Assembly (NCBI GenBank): GCA_013042495.1
Contig: JABDQB010000308.1
Location: forward strand, 1-8,414
Source of the DNA: Gemmatimonadota bacterium
GTDB lineage: Bacteria > Gemmatimonadota > Gemmatimonadetes > Palauibacterales > Palauibacteraceae
DNA: 8,414 nt
Reading direction: 5' to 3'
Made by a program: the position numbers and the translations under genes. Positions within the stretch are counted from its first letter, which is position 1. Each line of letters begins with the position of its first letter. Below are positions 1 through 6,391 of the stretch, piece by piece. The notes beneath the pieces were generated by a model, which was not told the DNA's origin, searched no databases, and worked only from the letters and a program-made list of their open reading frames with translations.

Positions 1-108
1 CGGCGTGCGAATGGTGCCACCCAGCGTTGGTTCCCCAGATTAGGCACGCGATGACGAGGAGTGAGGAGAGATCAAGGGTGAAATATGCGGACCGGGCGCG
101 CCGCGAGC

Positions 109-137
109 CTCGACAAGCGCCTGCGGCGGTTGTCGGG
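109..137. other. Imperfect stem-loop in the operon leader
   Basis: CGACAA (111-116) pairs perfectly with TTGTCG (130-135). The stem extends outward by a G-T wobble (110/136) and a C-G pair (109/137). Inside it a GCC/GGC pair (119-121/125-127) closes a TGC loop beyond a 2x2 internal loop. No T-run follows on either strand, so it is not a classical intrinsic terminator. It could end an upstream transcript, be a regulator site just ahead of the TATACT box, or be chance. Confidence 0.3.
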
Positions 138-142
138 TGCCC

Positions 143-148
143 TATACT
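143..148 (+). promoter_or_regulatory. Possible -10 box of the transporter operon
   Basis: TATACT matches the sigma70 -10 consensus TATAAT at five of six positions and is one of the few AT-rich hexamers in the leader. No good -35 hexamer sits 16-19 bases upstream (that stretch is CCTGCG-like). The call therefore rests on the -10 alone. It would give a leader of about 150 bases before the GTG at 305. Confidence 0.2.
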
Positions 149-304
149 ATCAGGAATGCGCGCCAATGCTTATCCGCTCCGGATTCGGTTACAGTCGGCA
201 CTCAGGATGGTAAGAACGAGTCCCCCGAGCAAACTGCGGCACGTGAGAAGACCTTGAAACAATACCTCTTTACCGACGCGAAGATCCTTACGGGTGACGC
301 AAGA

Positions 305-1165
305 GTGCGCACGTGCCGACTTCTGCCGACCGTCTTCGCGTTCATGACGATCGCGGGTGTCGGTGGATTGCGGGCGCAGGACGTTCGTCCGCCGCAGTGC
401 CCGCCCGTGTCGTCCATTCTGATCGAGCGGAGCCTGGCCGCCGAATACGGGCTGGAGCCAGGGGATTCGGTGGCGGTCGGCGCGGTGGCGGGAGGCCCGG
501 GTTGCCATGGGACGGTCGCTGGCGTCTACGAACCCGACGCCGACCCGGCAGAACTGGCTCGGGAGCGTCCACGGATCATCATGCGGCTGCCCGACGTGGC
601 CGCCATCGCCGGACGGGAGGACGAAGTCGACCGGTTCTCCATCCGTGTCGTGGATCCCGCCGGAGCTGACGAAGCAGCCCGGGGCCTGGCGGCTCTGATG
701 CCGGGGACGAGGGTTCTTCGAGCCGAGGTCGTAGCCGCCCGCGCGTCCACCACCTTCGAAGTCGTGCGTCGGTTCCACAGGGCGATCGGGATCATCACTA
801 TTACGGCCGGTGGGGTGTTCCTGGCCTGCATCATGACTCTGAAGGTGCAGGAAAGGCGCTCACAGGTAGCGGCCCTTCGGTTGGTGGGAGTATCACGGAA
901 GACACTTCTTTCCTGGCTCATCCTGGAGGCGGCGCTCGTTGCCGTCATCGGTGGAATCCTGGGCATCGGCGTCGGGAGCCTGGCCTCGCGCTTGATCAAC
1001 GGTTTCTATCAGCGCGCTTACCAGACCACTCTCGAGTTCTCGATCGTCACCAGCGAAACCGTCTGGATCGGCATGGTCCTGGCTGTATCGCTCGGACTGG
1101 TCGCTGGCGCCGTCGGGGCTGTCCGGCTCCTGCAGGTGGACCCGCTCGAGGAGGTGGGCCGATGA
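305..1165 (+). CDS. FtsX/MacB-type ABC permease, C-terminal half only, with signal peptide
   Basis: Membrane subunit of a MacB/LolCDE-type (type VII) ABC transporter, 286 aa from GTG305. The start is chosen because it gives a typical signal peptide: basic MRTCR, a hydrophobic core over residues 6-22, and a cleavage-like site RA|QD after A24. The frame stays open back to GTG137, but those residues look non-coding. The mature part opens in the middle of the MacB periplasmic core (ILIERSLAAEYGLEPGD, residues 38-54). Three helices follow at about 158-178, 202-230 and 252-275, with the conserved FtsX cytoplasmic loop KVQERRSQVAALRLVGVSR (180-198). Missing are TM1 and the first half of the periplasmic domain, so it is about 110 residues shorter than the complete permease next to it. 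C32 and C67 would be periplasmic and could pair. First gene of the operon, 13 bases before the next. The fold is certain. Whether a cleaved signal peptide or an uncleaved helix replaces TM1 is open. Confidence 0.87.
   Translation: MRTCRLLPTVFAFMTIAGVGGLRAQDVRPPQCPPVSSILIERSLAAEYGLEPGDSVAVGAVAGGPGCHGTVAGVYEPDADPAELARERPRIIMRLPDVAAIAGREDEVDRFSIRVVDPAGADEAARGLAALMPGTRVLRAEVVAARASTTFEVVRRFHRAIGIITITAGGVFLACIMTLKVQERRSQVAALRLVGVSRKTLLSWLILEAALVAVIGGILGIGVGSLASRLINGFYQRAYQTTLEFSIVTSETVWIGMVLAVSLGLVAGAVGAVRLLQVDPLEEVGR
1148..1154 (+). promoter_or_regulatory. Strong ribosome binding site pointing at ATG1162 rather than GTG1179
   Basis: GAGGAGG lies 7 bases before ATG1162, which overlaps the stop of the first permease as ATGA. 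That ATG opens only seven codons (MKSGARC, TAA at 1183-1185). The usable start of the second permease is GTG1179 in another frame, with little Shine-Dalgarno signal of its own. Reinitiation after the mini-ORF, or one G lost from the GGGG run at 1171-1174, would explain this. Confidence 0.45.
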
Positions 1166-1178
1166 AGAGCGGGGCCCG

Positions 1179-2363
1179 GTGCTAATCCTGCGGTATTCCG
1201 CCCGCGAGCTGCTGAGGCACCCGATCCGGTCGGGGCTGGCCATCCTGGGGGTCGCCGTGGCGTGTGCCATGCTCCTCGACATGCTCATGCTCGGTGGCGG
1301 GCTCAATTCGAGTTTCGAGAGTCTGCTGACTACGGCGGGATACGAACTGCGCGTCGCTCCGGCCGGCACGCTCCCGTTCGATACCGGGGCGACGATCTCG
1401 GGGCTGCAGGACGTACGGGACGGAATGCAATCACTGGAGGAAATCGACGGGGTGGCGCCTGTGCTTGGCGCCAACCTGCTCCTCGAAGCAGCGGGCAGCC
1501 CCCGGGTCTTCGTCCTCGGCGTGGATCCTGCCGACCAGGGAATCTACCGACTGGAGCTGGGCGGGGAGCCGGGCTCTGCGGCGCCCGGTGAAACGGGAAT
1601 CGTGATCGACCGCGAACTCGCAGGCCTCGGACTGGCGATCGGTGACACAATGACGCTCCGTGCCCCCGGCAGCTTTGCCGATGCGAGAAGCCGCAGCGGC
1701 CGATTCATGGTCGTGGGCGTCGCCGATTTCCTCTACTCCTCGGTCGGGGAGCGATCGGCGGCAGTCAGCATCGGCACACTGGCGGCGATCACCGGTCAAG
1801 CGGACCAGGCATCACTCATGATGGTTCGTCTCACGCGAGGCGCGAACCAGGAGTACGTGGTGGGCAGGCTTCGCACCGATTTTCCCGGACTGGAAATCGC
1901 CTCCGTCGGGCAGCTGGTGGAGAGGGCGGCGCAGCGGTTGTCGTACTTCCGTCAGTTGGCCGTGATTCTGGGAACCGTGAGCCTCATCGTCACGACCCTC
2001 CTCATCGGAACGATCATGGCCATATCGATCAACGACCGGTATGGCACCATTGCGGCTCTCCGGGCGATCGGCATCTCCCGGCGATCGCTCGTGGCGGCCT
2101 TTGCCCTGGAGAGTCTTCTCCTCAGTCTCGCCGCGGCGGCGATCGGCCTCGCGCTGGGCCTGCTCGTCGCCGGCCGGCTGGAGAGCATTCTGTCCGATTT
2201 CCCAGGCTTGCCGGCGGCCATTCGTTTCTTCGTACTCGAGCCGACCCGCGTGGCACTGGCTGCCACAGGAGTGATCACGGCGGGCGTTCTGGCGGCCCTC
2301 GTACCCGCCACACGCGCCATGAACGCACCCATCGCGACCACATTGCACCGGGAGGAACCGTGA
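1179..2363 (+). CDS. FtsX/MacB-type ABC transporter permease, full length
   Basis: Complete inner-membrane permease of the MacB/LolC/E type (394 aa, usual size about 380-420). Layout: TM1 at about 18-38, a periplasmic MacB-core domain at about 41-255, then TM2 (259-283), TM3 (304-332) and TM4 (355-378). The FtsX coupling loop NDRYGTIAALRAIGISRRS (285-303) follows TM2 and should contact the ATPase. Family knowledge: such permeases do not form a substrate channel but pass conformational change to the periplasmic domain (mechanotransmission), moving lipoproteins, lipids, peptides or drugs. The middle segment GIVIDRELAGLGLAIGD (140-156) aligns by eye with the start of the mature first permease, which helps show what that protein lacks. 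Its stop overlaps the ATPase start (GTGA). GTG1179 is the earliest usable start, but the nearest strong ribosome site points to ATG1162. Corresponds to AttF or AttG; which one cannot be decided. Confidence 0.9.
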   Translation: MLILRYSARELLRHPIRSGLAILGVAVACAMLLDMLMLGGGLNSSFESLLTTAGYELRVAPAGTLPFDTGATISGLQDVRDGMQSLEEIDGVAPVLGANLLLEAAGSPRVFVLGVDPADQGIYRLELGGEPGSAAPGETGIVIDRELAGLGLAIGDTMTLRAPGSFADARSRSGRFMVVGVADFLYSSVGERSAAVSIGTLAAITGQADQASLMMVRLTRGANQEYVVGRLRTDFPGLEIASVGQLVERAAQRLSYFRQLAVILGTVSLIVTTLLIGTIMAISINDRYGTIAALRAIGISRRSLVAAFALESLLLSLAAAAIGLALGLLVAGRLESILSDFPGLPAAIRFFVLEPTRVALAATGVITAGVLAALVPATRAMNAPIATTLHREEP

Positions 2364-3052
2364 CGGGGACCGCGCGCCGGGAAGACGCACTCGTCGAGGC
2401 TCGCGAGGTCACGCGTGAGTACAGGCTGAAAGGCGACCTCATTCAGGCGGTGCGCGGCATCTCGCTCGAGATTCAAGCCGGCGATTTCCTGGCGATCGTC
2501 GGCCCCAGCGGTTCCGGAAAATCGACCCTTCTGCACTTGCTTGGAGCCGTGGACACGCCGACTGACGGGACGATCTACCTGGACGGTACCGACGTGACCT
2601 CGATGAGCGACCCGCAGCGAGCTCGCTTCAGGCTGGAGCATGTGGGCCTCGTCTTTCAGCGCTTCCATCTGCTGCCGATGCTGACGGCCACGGAGAATGT
2701 CGAACTGCCCATGGCGGAGGCCGGGGTCTCCAGACGGGATCGGCGGAACCGAGCCGTGGAGCTTCTCGAACGGGTGGGCCTCGCGAATCGGATGCGCCAC
2801 CGGCCCGGGGAGATCTCTGGCGGGCAAAGGCAGCGCGTGGCCGTCGCCCGTGCGCTGGCAAACCGTCCCTCGCTCCTGCTCGCGGACGAACCCACCGGAG
2901 AGTTGGATCAGGCTACGTCGGGTGAAATGCTCGAGTTGTTCCAGTCGCTGAACGAGGATGGAACATCGATCGCCGTGGCGACCCACGATCTGACGCTGGC
3001 CGCGGGCGCGAGGAAGCGCCTCACTCTCGTGGATGGGAGGATCCGGGAGTGA
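2360..3052 (+). CDS. ABC transporter ATP-binding protein, LolD/MacB family (AttE-like)
   Basis: ATPase that powers the adjoining permeases on the cytoplasmic face, 230 aa, the normal length for a LolD/MacB-type domain. Visible motifs in order: Walker A GPSGSGKST (48-56), Q-loop Q100 in VFQRFHLLP, signature ISGGQRQRVAVARAL (152-166), Walker B LLLADEPTGELD (172-183, catalytic E177) and switch His in ATHD (H209). The signature starts with I instead of the usual L, a mild variation. DEPTGELD is typical of the MacB/LolD/FtsE group. All catalytic residues are present, so it should be active. GTG2360 is chosen because GGAGG at 2351-2355 precedes it and it overlaps the previous stop by 4 bases. It also overlaps the next gene by 4 bases, so the three are very likely translationally coupled. 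The partner is the flanking permease pair; the substrate is not readable from the ATPase. Confidence 0.95.
   Translation: MTGTARREDALVEAREVTREYRLKGDLIQAVRGISLEIQAGDFLAIVGPSGSGKSTLLHLLGAVDTPTDGTIYLDGTDVTSMSDPQRARFRLEHVGLVFQRFHLLPMLTATENVELPMAEAGVSRRDRRNRAVELLERVGLANRMRHRPGEISGGQRQRVAVARALANRPSLLLADEPTGELDQATSGEMLELFQSLNEDGTSIAVATHDLTLAAGARKRLTLVDGRIRE
3035..3040 (+). promoter_or_regulatory. Ribosome binding site fixing the start of the composite gene
   Basis: GGGAGG lies 8 bases before GTG3049, inside the end of the ATPase gene. This supports the overlapping GTGA start. The permease-like N-terminus is therefore genuinely translated as the front of the 771-residue protein. Confidence 0.75.
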
Positions 3053-5364
3053 TCGGACGCCTCGTCTGGCAGTCCCTGGCTCAGCGGCCCGGCCGGTCGC
3101 TTCTCCTCCTTCTCGGTTATGGCTTGGGAGTCGGAGTCACGGTTGCACTGCTGTCGATCGGCGACGCGTTGGTGGAGCAATCTCGCGACCGGGATTTGCT
3201 GGGCGGCGGCGACCTGGTCGTGGTGCCTGCCGGCATCGACCTGGAGACGCTGAAGACGGGAGGGGTCAGCTCTCTCTACTTCACGATCGACCAGGCCCGG
3301 TACCTGTATCGCGAAGTGCTTTCGGGACCGCGCCTCAGCGACCGGGTGCGTGCGGCGGCGCCCTGGATCGACGATGCCTTGCTGTACCTGGACGTGGGAG
3401 ACACGACGATCGCGGTGGCCGCGAGAGGGCAGATTCCCAGTCGATCGGCGGCGCTCGGCGTGTCGCCCGTGCTCGTTGCGGGAGCGTGGGAAGATTCCGA
3501 GTCGGACGCCCGGTGGATGCTGCCCTCGGATTCGGTGCGATTGGCAGAGATCGACGCTTTCCACGTTCCGACGGGCGACGCGGCATCCGATTCGACGTGG
3601 GCCGAGTGGCACTATTTCAACGTCCTCGCTCCTGACGAATCCTACTGGTTGTACCTGACGTTCCTCGTCGGTGGTCGTTTCGACTCGGGGGAATGGGGAG
3701 GGCAGCTCCTGGCCAACCTCGTGCGCCGCGAAGGGGGCGAACGACGGTTCGAGGGACGCTTCGAGCCGCGCGATGTCCAGTTCTCGACCGAAAGACCCGA
3801 CGTGGGGCTCGGTTCATCGGCGGTACAGGTGAGACCGGACGGCACGTACTCGGTCAGGACGCGGGTGCCTGCGGCGGACGGAGGGGGCGACAGCCTGGTA
3901 GTCTCGTTGCTACTCCGCCCCGAGCCGCGAGGGTACCTGCCCCCGGTGGACGTGTCCCCCGGTGACTTCACCTCCGGGTACGTGGTGCCGGTGCTCAGGG
4001 GTTCCGTCGCAGGATCGTTGTGCGTCGCGCGCGTATGCTCGGACCTCGAAGGCGCATCCGCCTATCACGATCACAACTGGGGCGTCTGGAGGCAGGTGAC
4101 CTGGGACTGGGGGGTTGCCCACGCAGGCGATCTCTCCATCCTCTACGGTGGCGTGCAGCGTGCCGAGCCTTCCGATGAGACCCGTCCTGTGCAGGCCGCC
4201 AATCGTTTTCTCTTCGCCGTCGACAGCCTCGGGCTCCGAGGCGTTCTGCCCGTACAGAGCATCCGGTACGAGTGGCCGTCAGGTGAGCCGCGCGACGGGC
4301 ACAGTCCCTCACCCCGGTCCTTCATACTTCGAGCGGGTCGTGCCGGGGACAGCCTCGTGGTTCGCGTGCTCGTCGACCACGCCCGGGTCACGCCCAGAGA
4401 TACCGATGGCGCCCTTTTCCATCAGATGCGGGGCTCAGCATCCCTGTCGGGCCGACTCCTCGGGATCGCACTCGAGGATTCGGGAGCCGGCTTCTTCGAG
4501 ACGTGGACGTCGGGTGAGGTTCCGCCGGCCAGAACCGACCTCGCGGCAGCCATCTCGGATCGCCTGCGCGCCACCGGCGCCGAGTACGGTGTCGCGTACC
4601 GGGACCTGGAGACGGGCGAGGAGATTCTGCTGAATCCGGACTCAGAATTCCACGCCGCCAGCATGATGAAGGTGCCGGTTATGGTACGCCTGTTCCGAAT
4701 GGCCGATGCCCGCCAGCTCGAGCTGGACGCGTCGATCGAGGTGCGGAACGACTTCACGAGCATCTACGACGGAAGCCCGTACTCACTGACCCGGGACGAG
4801 GACAGCGATTCGACGCTGTACGCGCGTATAGGAGCCACGGCCACTCCGCGTGAACTCATCGATCTGATGATCCGGCGATCCTCCAATCTCGCCACCAATA
4901 TCCTGATCGGGATCGCCGACCCCGACTCGATCGCGTCGATGCTGGCCGGTTTCGGAGCTCAAGGAATGAAGGTGCGGCGGGGCGTGGAGGACATCCCGGC
5001 CTACCGGAACGGCCTCAACAACACGACAACCGCACGAGGCCTGCTGGATCTGTATACGGCTTTGGCCGGAGGCAGCGCCGCGAGCCCGTCATCCACCCGC
5101 CAGATGCTCGATATCCTGGTGGGCCAGGAATTCAACGACGCGATCCCGGCGGGCCTCCCAGCCGGTGTGCCGGTAGCGCACAAGACGGGTTGGATCACGT
5201 CCATTGACCACGACGGAGGGATCGTGTTCCCGCCGGACGAATCGCCGTACGTGCTCGTCGTCCTGACCAGCGGTGTGGAGGACAGGACGATCACCAGGGA
5301 CGCCGCCGCGGAAGTGAGCCAACTGATATGGGAGGCGCGGCTGGAGCGTGCCGGCACAGACTGA
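3049..5364 (+). CDS. Composite protein: MacB-type permease N-half + CrtC/AttH lipocalin-like domain + class A beta-lactamase-like serine hydrolase
   Basis: One uninterrupted 771-aa frame with three parts. (1) Residues 1-165: basic N-terminus, TM1 at about 17-37, then the first half of a MacB-type periplasmic domain (GGGDLVVVPAGIDLETLKTGG, from 52). The three C-terminal permease helices are absent. (2) Residues about 183-487: CrtC/AttH-type calycin domain, starting WAEWHYFNVL (184-193), with core motif YHDHNWGVWRQVTWDWG (339-355) and end FHQMRGSASLSG...DSGAGFFET. In CrtC relatives the HDHNWG region lines the active pocket. C325 and C330 could form a disulfide. (3) Residues about 495-771: beta-lactamase2-type domain with S538-M-M-K541, S611-S-N613 and K712-T-G714; E647 is the candidate omega-loop glutamate. 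TM1 would place parts 2 and 3 in the periplasm. The linker between them is only about ten residues. The gene overlaps the ATPase by 4 bases. The first two parts together correspond to AttH plus a permease fragment. Substrates of both enzyme-like domains are unknown. Confidence 0.88.
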   Translation: MIGRLVWQSLAQRPGRSLLLLLGYGLGVGVTVALLSIGDALVEQSRDRDLLGGGDLVVVPAGIDLETLKTGGVSSLYFTIDQARYLYREVLSGPRLSDRVRAAAPWIDDALLYLDVGDTTIAVAARGQIPSRSAALGVSPVLVAGAWEDSESDARWMLPSDSVRLAEIDAFHVPTGDAASDSTWAEWHYFNVLAPDESYWLYLTFLVGGRFDSGEWGGQLLANLVRREGGERRFEGRFEPRDVQFSTERPDVGLGSSAVQVRPDGTYSVRTRVPAADGGGDSLVVSLLLRPEPRGYLPPVDVSPGDFTSGYVVPVLRGSVAGSLCVARVCSDLEGASAYHDHNWGVWRQVTWDWGVAHAGDLSILYGGVQRAEPSDETRPVQAANRFLFAVDSLGLRGVLPVQSIRYEWPSGEPRDGHSPSPRSFILRAGRAGDSLVVRVLVDHARVTPRDTDGALFHQMRGSASLSGRLLGIALEDSGAGFFETWTSGEVPPARTDLAAAISDRLRATGAEYGVAYRDLETGEEILLNPDSEFHAASMMKVPVMVRLFRMADARQLELDASIEVRNDFTSIYDGSPYSLTRDEDSDSTLYARIGATATPRELIDLMIRRSSNLATNILIGIADPDSIASMLAGFGAQGMKVRRGVEDIPAYRNGLNNTTTARGLLDLYTALAGGSAASPSSTRQMLDILVGQEFNDAIPAGLPAGVPVAHKTGWITSIDHDGGIVFPPDESPYVLVVLTSGVEDRTITRDAAAEVSQLIWEARLERAGTD

Positions 5365-5366
5365 CC

Positions 5367-6368
5367 TCACGGCATCAGCAGGACGGCGCTCCCATCGATC
5401 TTGTCGTTCTTCAGCCGAATCAGGGCTTCGTTGCCATCCTCGAGCCGGAACGGCGTGACCCGGGCCCGGACCGGCACTTCCGACGCCTCGCGAAGCAGAC
5501 CCCGTCCATCCTCGCGCGTGTTGGCTTCCACGCTTCGCAGATTCTTCTCGTGGAAGAGGTGCTGCTCGTAGTCCAGCGTGGGAATCGGCGTCATGTAGAT
5601 CCCGGCCATCGCCAGCGTTCCGCCGTTGCGCAGGGAGCGAAGCGCCTCCGGTACGATCTCTCCCGCCGGCGCGAAGATGATCGCGCTGTCCATTTCCACG
5701 GGAGGGATCTCACCGGGGTCACCTACCCAGTGAGCCCCCATCTCGGCCGCCATACGGCGATGACTCTCGCCGCGCGTGACCACGTGTACTTCGTATCCCC
5801 GGTGGAGAGCCAGCTGGATCACCACGCTCGCGGATGAACCGAAACCGTACAGGGCCAGCCGACCGCCAGGCGGCACCTCCGCCCGCTGCAGGGCCCGGTA
5901 CCCGATGATCCCGGCGCACAGGAGCGGCGCCGCCTGCATGTCTTCGAATTCGTCGGGGATGGGGTACGCGAACGTCTCGGGAACTACGGCGAGTTCCGCG
6001 TAGCCGCCGTGTTCGTGGTAGCCCGTGTAGCGGGACTCCGGGCACAGGTTCTCGTCCCCGCGATGGCAGCACGGACACTCGCCGCACGTGCCGCGAAGCC
6101 AAGCGATTCCGACGCGGTCCCCTTCCGAGAACATGCCCGCTCCCGGGCCAAGCGAGTCCACGACCCCAACGATCTGGTGACCCGGAATGATGGGTAGGGT
6201 GTGTTCTGGGAGGTCTCCTTCGACCACGTGAAGATCCGTGCGGCAGACGCCGCAGGCACGAACACGGACGCGGATTTCGCCGGCAGCTGGCTCCGGGTCT
6301 GGTAGCTCGACGAATCGCAGCGGCCTGTCGGTTACAGGTGAGAGCGACTCGAGGACCATCGCTTTCAT
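5367..6368 (-). CDS. Zinc-dependent alcohol dehydrogenase (medium-chain family, AdhA-like)
   Basis: Cytoplasmic oxidoreductase interconverting alcohols and aldehydes with a nicotinamide cofactor, 333 aa, usual length for the short zinc-ADH subgroup. N-terminal GroES-like domain: catalytic zinc ligands C42 (GVCRTDLH), H64 (PGHQ) and C151 (LLCAGIIGYRAL). Structural zinc ligands C95, C98, C101 and C109 in the GTCGECPCCHRGDENLC lobe are all present. Rossmann domain: YGFGSSASVV (174-183, GxGxxA). The second strand ends HVVTRGESHRR with no acidic residue and a nearby Arg, which leans towards NADP(H). The residue after H64 is Q, not the common E. The ATG is supported by GGAGG at 6376-6380, 7 bases upstream. 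It is convergent with the transporter operon with 2 bases between the stops, so the two are probably functionally unrelated. It resembles the zinc-binding ADH family that includes mycobacterial AdhA; the natural substrate is unknown. Confidence 0.93.
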   Translation of the reverse strand: MKAMVLESLSPVTDRPLRFVELPDPEPAAGEIRVRVRACGVCRTDLHVVEGDLPEHTLPIIPGHQIVGVVDSLGPGAGMFSEGDRVGIAWLRGTCGECPCCHRGDENLCPESRYTGYHEHGGYAELAVVPETFAYPIPDEFEDMQAAPLLCAGIIGYRALQRAEVPPGGRLALYGFGSSASVVIQLALHRGYEVHVVTRGESHRRMAAEMGAHWVGDPGEIPPVEMDSAIIFAPAGEIVPEALRSLRNGGTLAMAGIYMTPIPTLDYEQHLFHEKNLRSVEANTREDGRGLLREASEVPVRARVTPFRLEDGNEALIRLKNDKIDGSAVLLMP

Positions 6369-6375
6369 CGCGTCG

Positions 6376-6380
6376 CCTCC
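6376..6380 (-). promoter_or_regulatory. Ribosome binding site of the alcohol dehydrogenase
   Basis: On the minus strand GGAGG stands 7 bases before the ATG (6368-6366), an ideal spacing. It fixes the start of the dehydrogenase. Confidence 0.75.
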
Positions 6381-6391
6381 GGCCGTCGGAA

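Larger units (their letters stand above)
1..304. other. Non-coding leader upstream of the transporter operon
   Basis: I see no convincing gene here. The open frames crossing it (for example 27-257 on +) give Arg/Pro-rich translations with no recognisable motif, as expected from GC-rich DNA. The stretch holds an imperfect hairpin (109-137) and a TATACT box (143-148) that could be a -10 element. There is also a TTGAAA at 254-259 with no -10 partner at normal spacing. It probably contains the promoter and leader of the permease operon that starts at 305. The upstream neighbour lies outside the window. Confidence 0.5.

Noticed and set aside
27..257. A 76-codon open frame in the leader
   Set aside because: Arg/Pro-rich translation, no convincing ribosome site or family motif, and it ends in non-coding-looking sequence.
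254..285. TTGAAA as a -35 element close to the operon start
   Set aside because: The hexamer is good, but nothing resembling a -10 lies 16-19 bases downstream (CGCGAA-like).
137..304. N-terminal extension of the first permease to GTG137
   Set aside because: The 56 extra residues are hydrophilic and would bury the signal peptide that begins at GTG305.
1952..2986. A 344-codon open frame on the minus strand across the permease and ATPase genes
   Set aside because: It lies antisense to two genes with unmistakable family motifs. Its translation is Arg/His/Gly-rich with no domain, the usual shadow in GC-rich DNA.
5348..5357. Palindrome GTGCCGGCAC at the end of the composite gene as a terminator
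   Set aside because: There is no loop room and no T-run, and it lies in the last codons; a chance GC palindrome is the simplest explanation.
3049..5364. Acquired beta-lactam resistance gene
   Set aside because: The hydrolase part is fused in a transporter operon, carries SSN in place of SDN, and shows no mobile-element context. A resistance role is not supported by the sequence.
5328..5837. A 169-codon plus-strand frame over the dehydrogenase, and similarly 7386-7883
   Set aside because: Both run antisense to genes with clear motifs and have no domain signal of their own.
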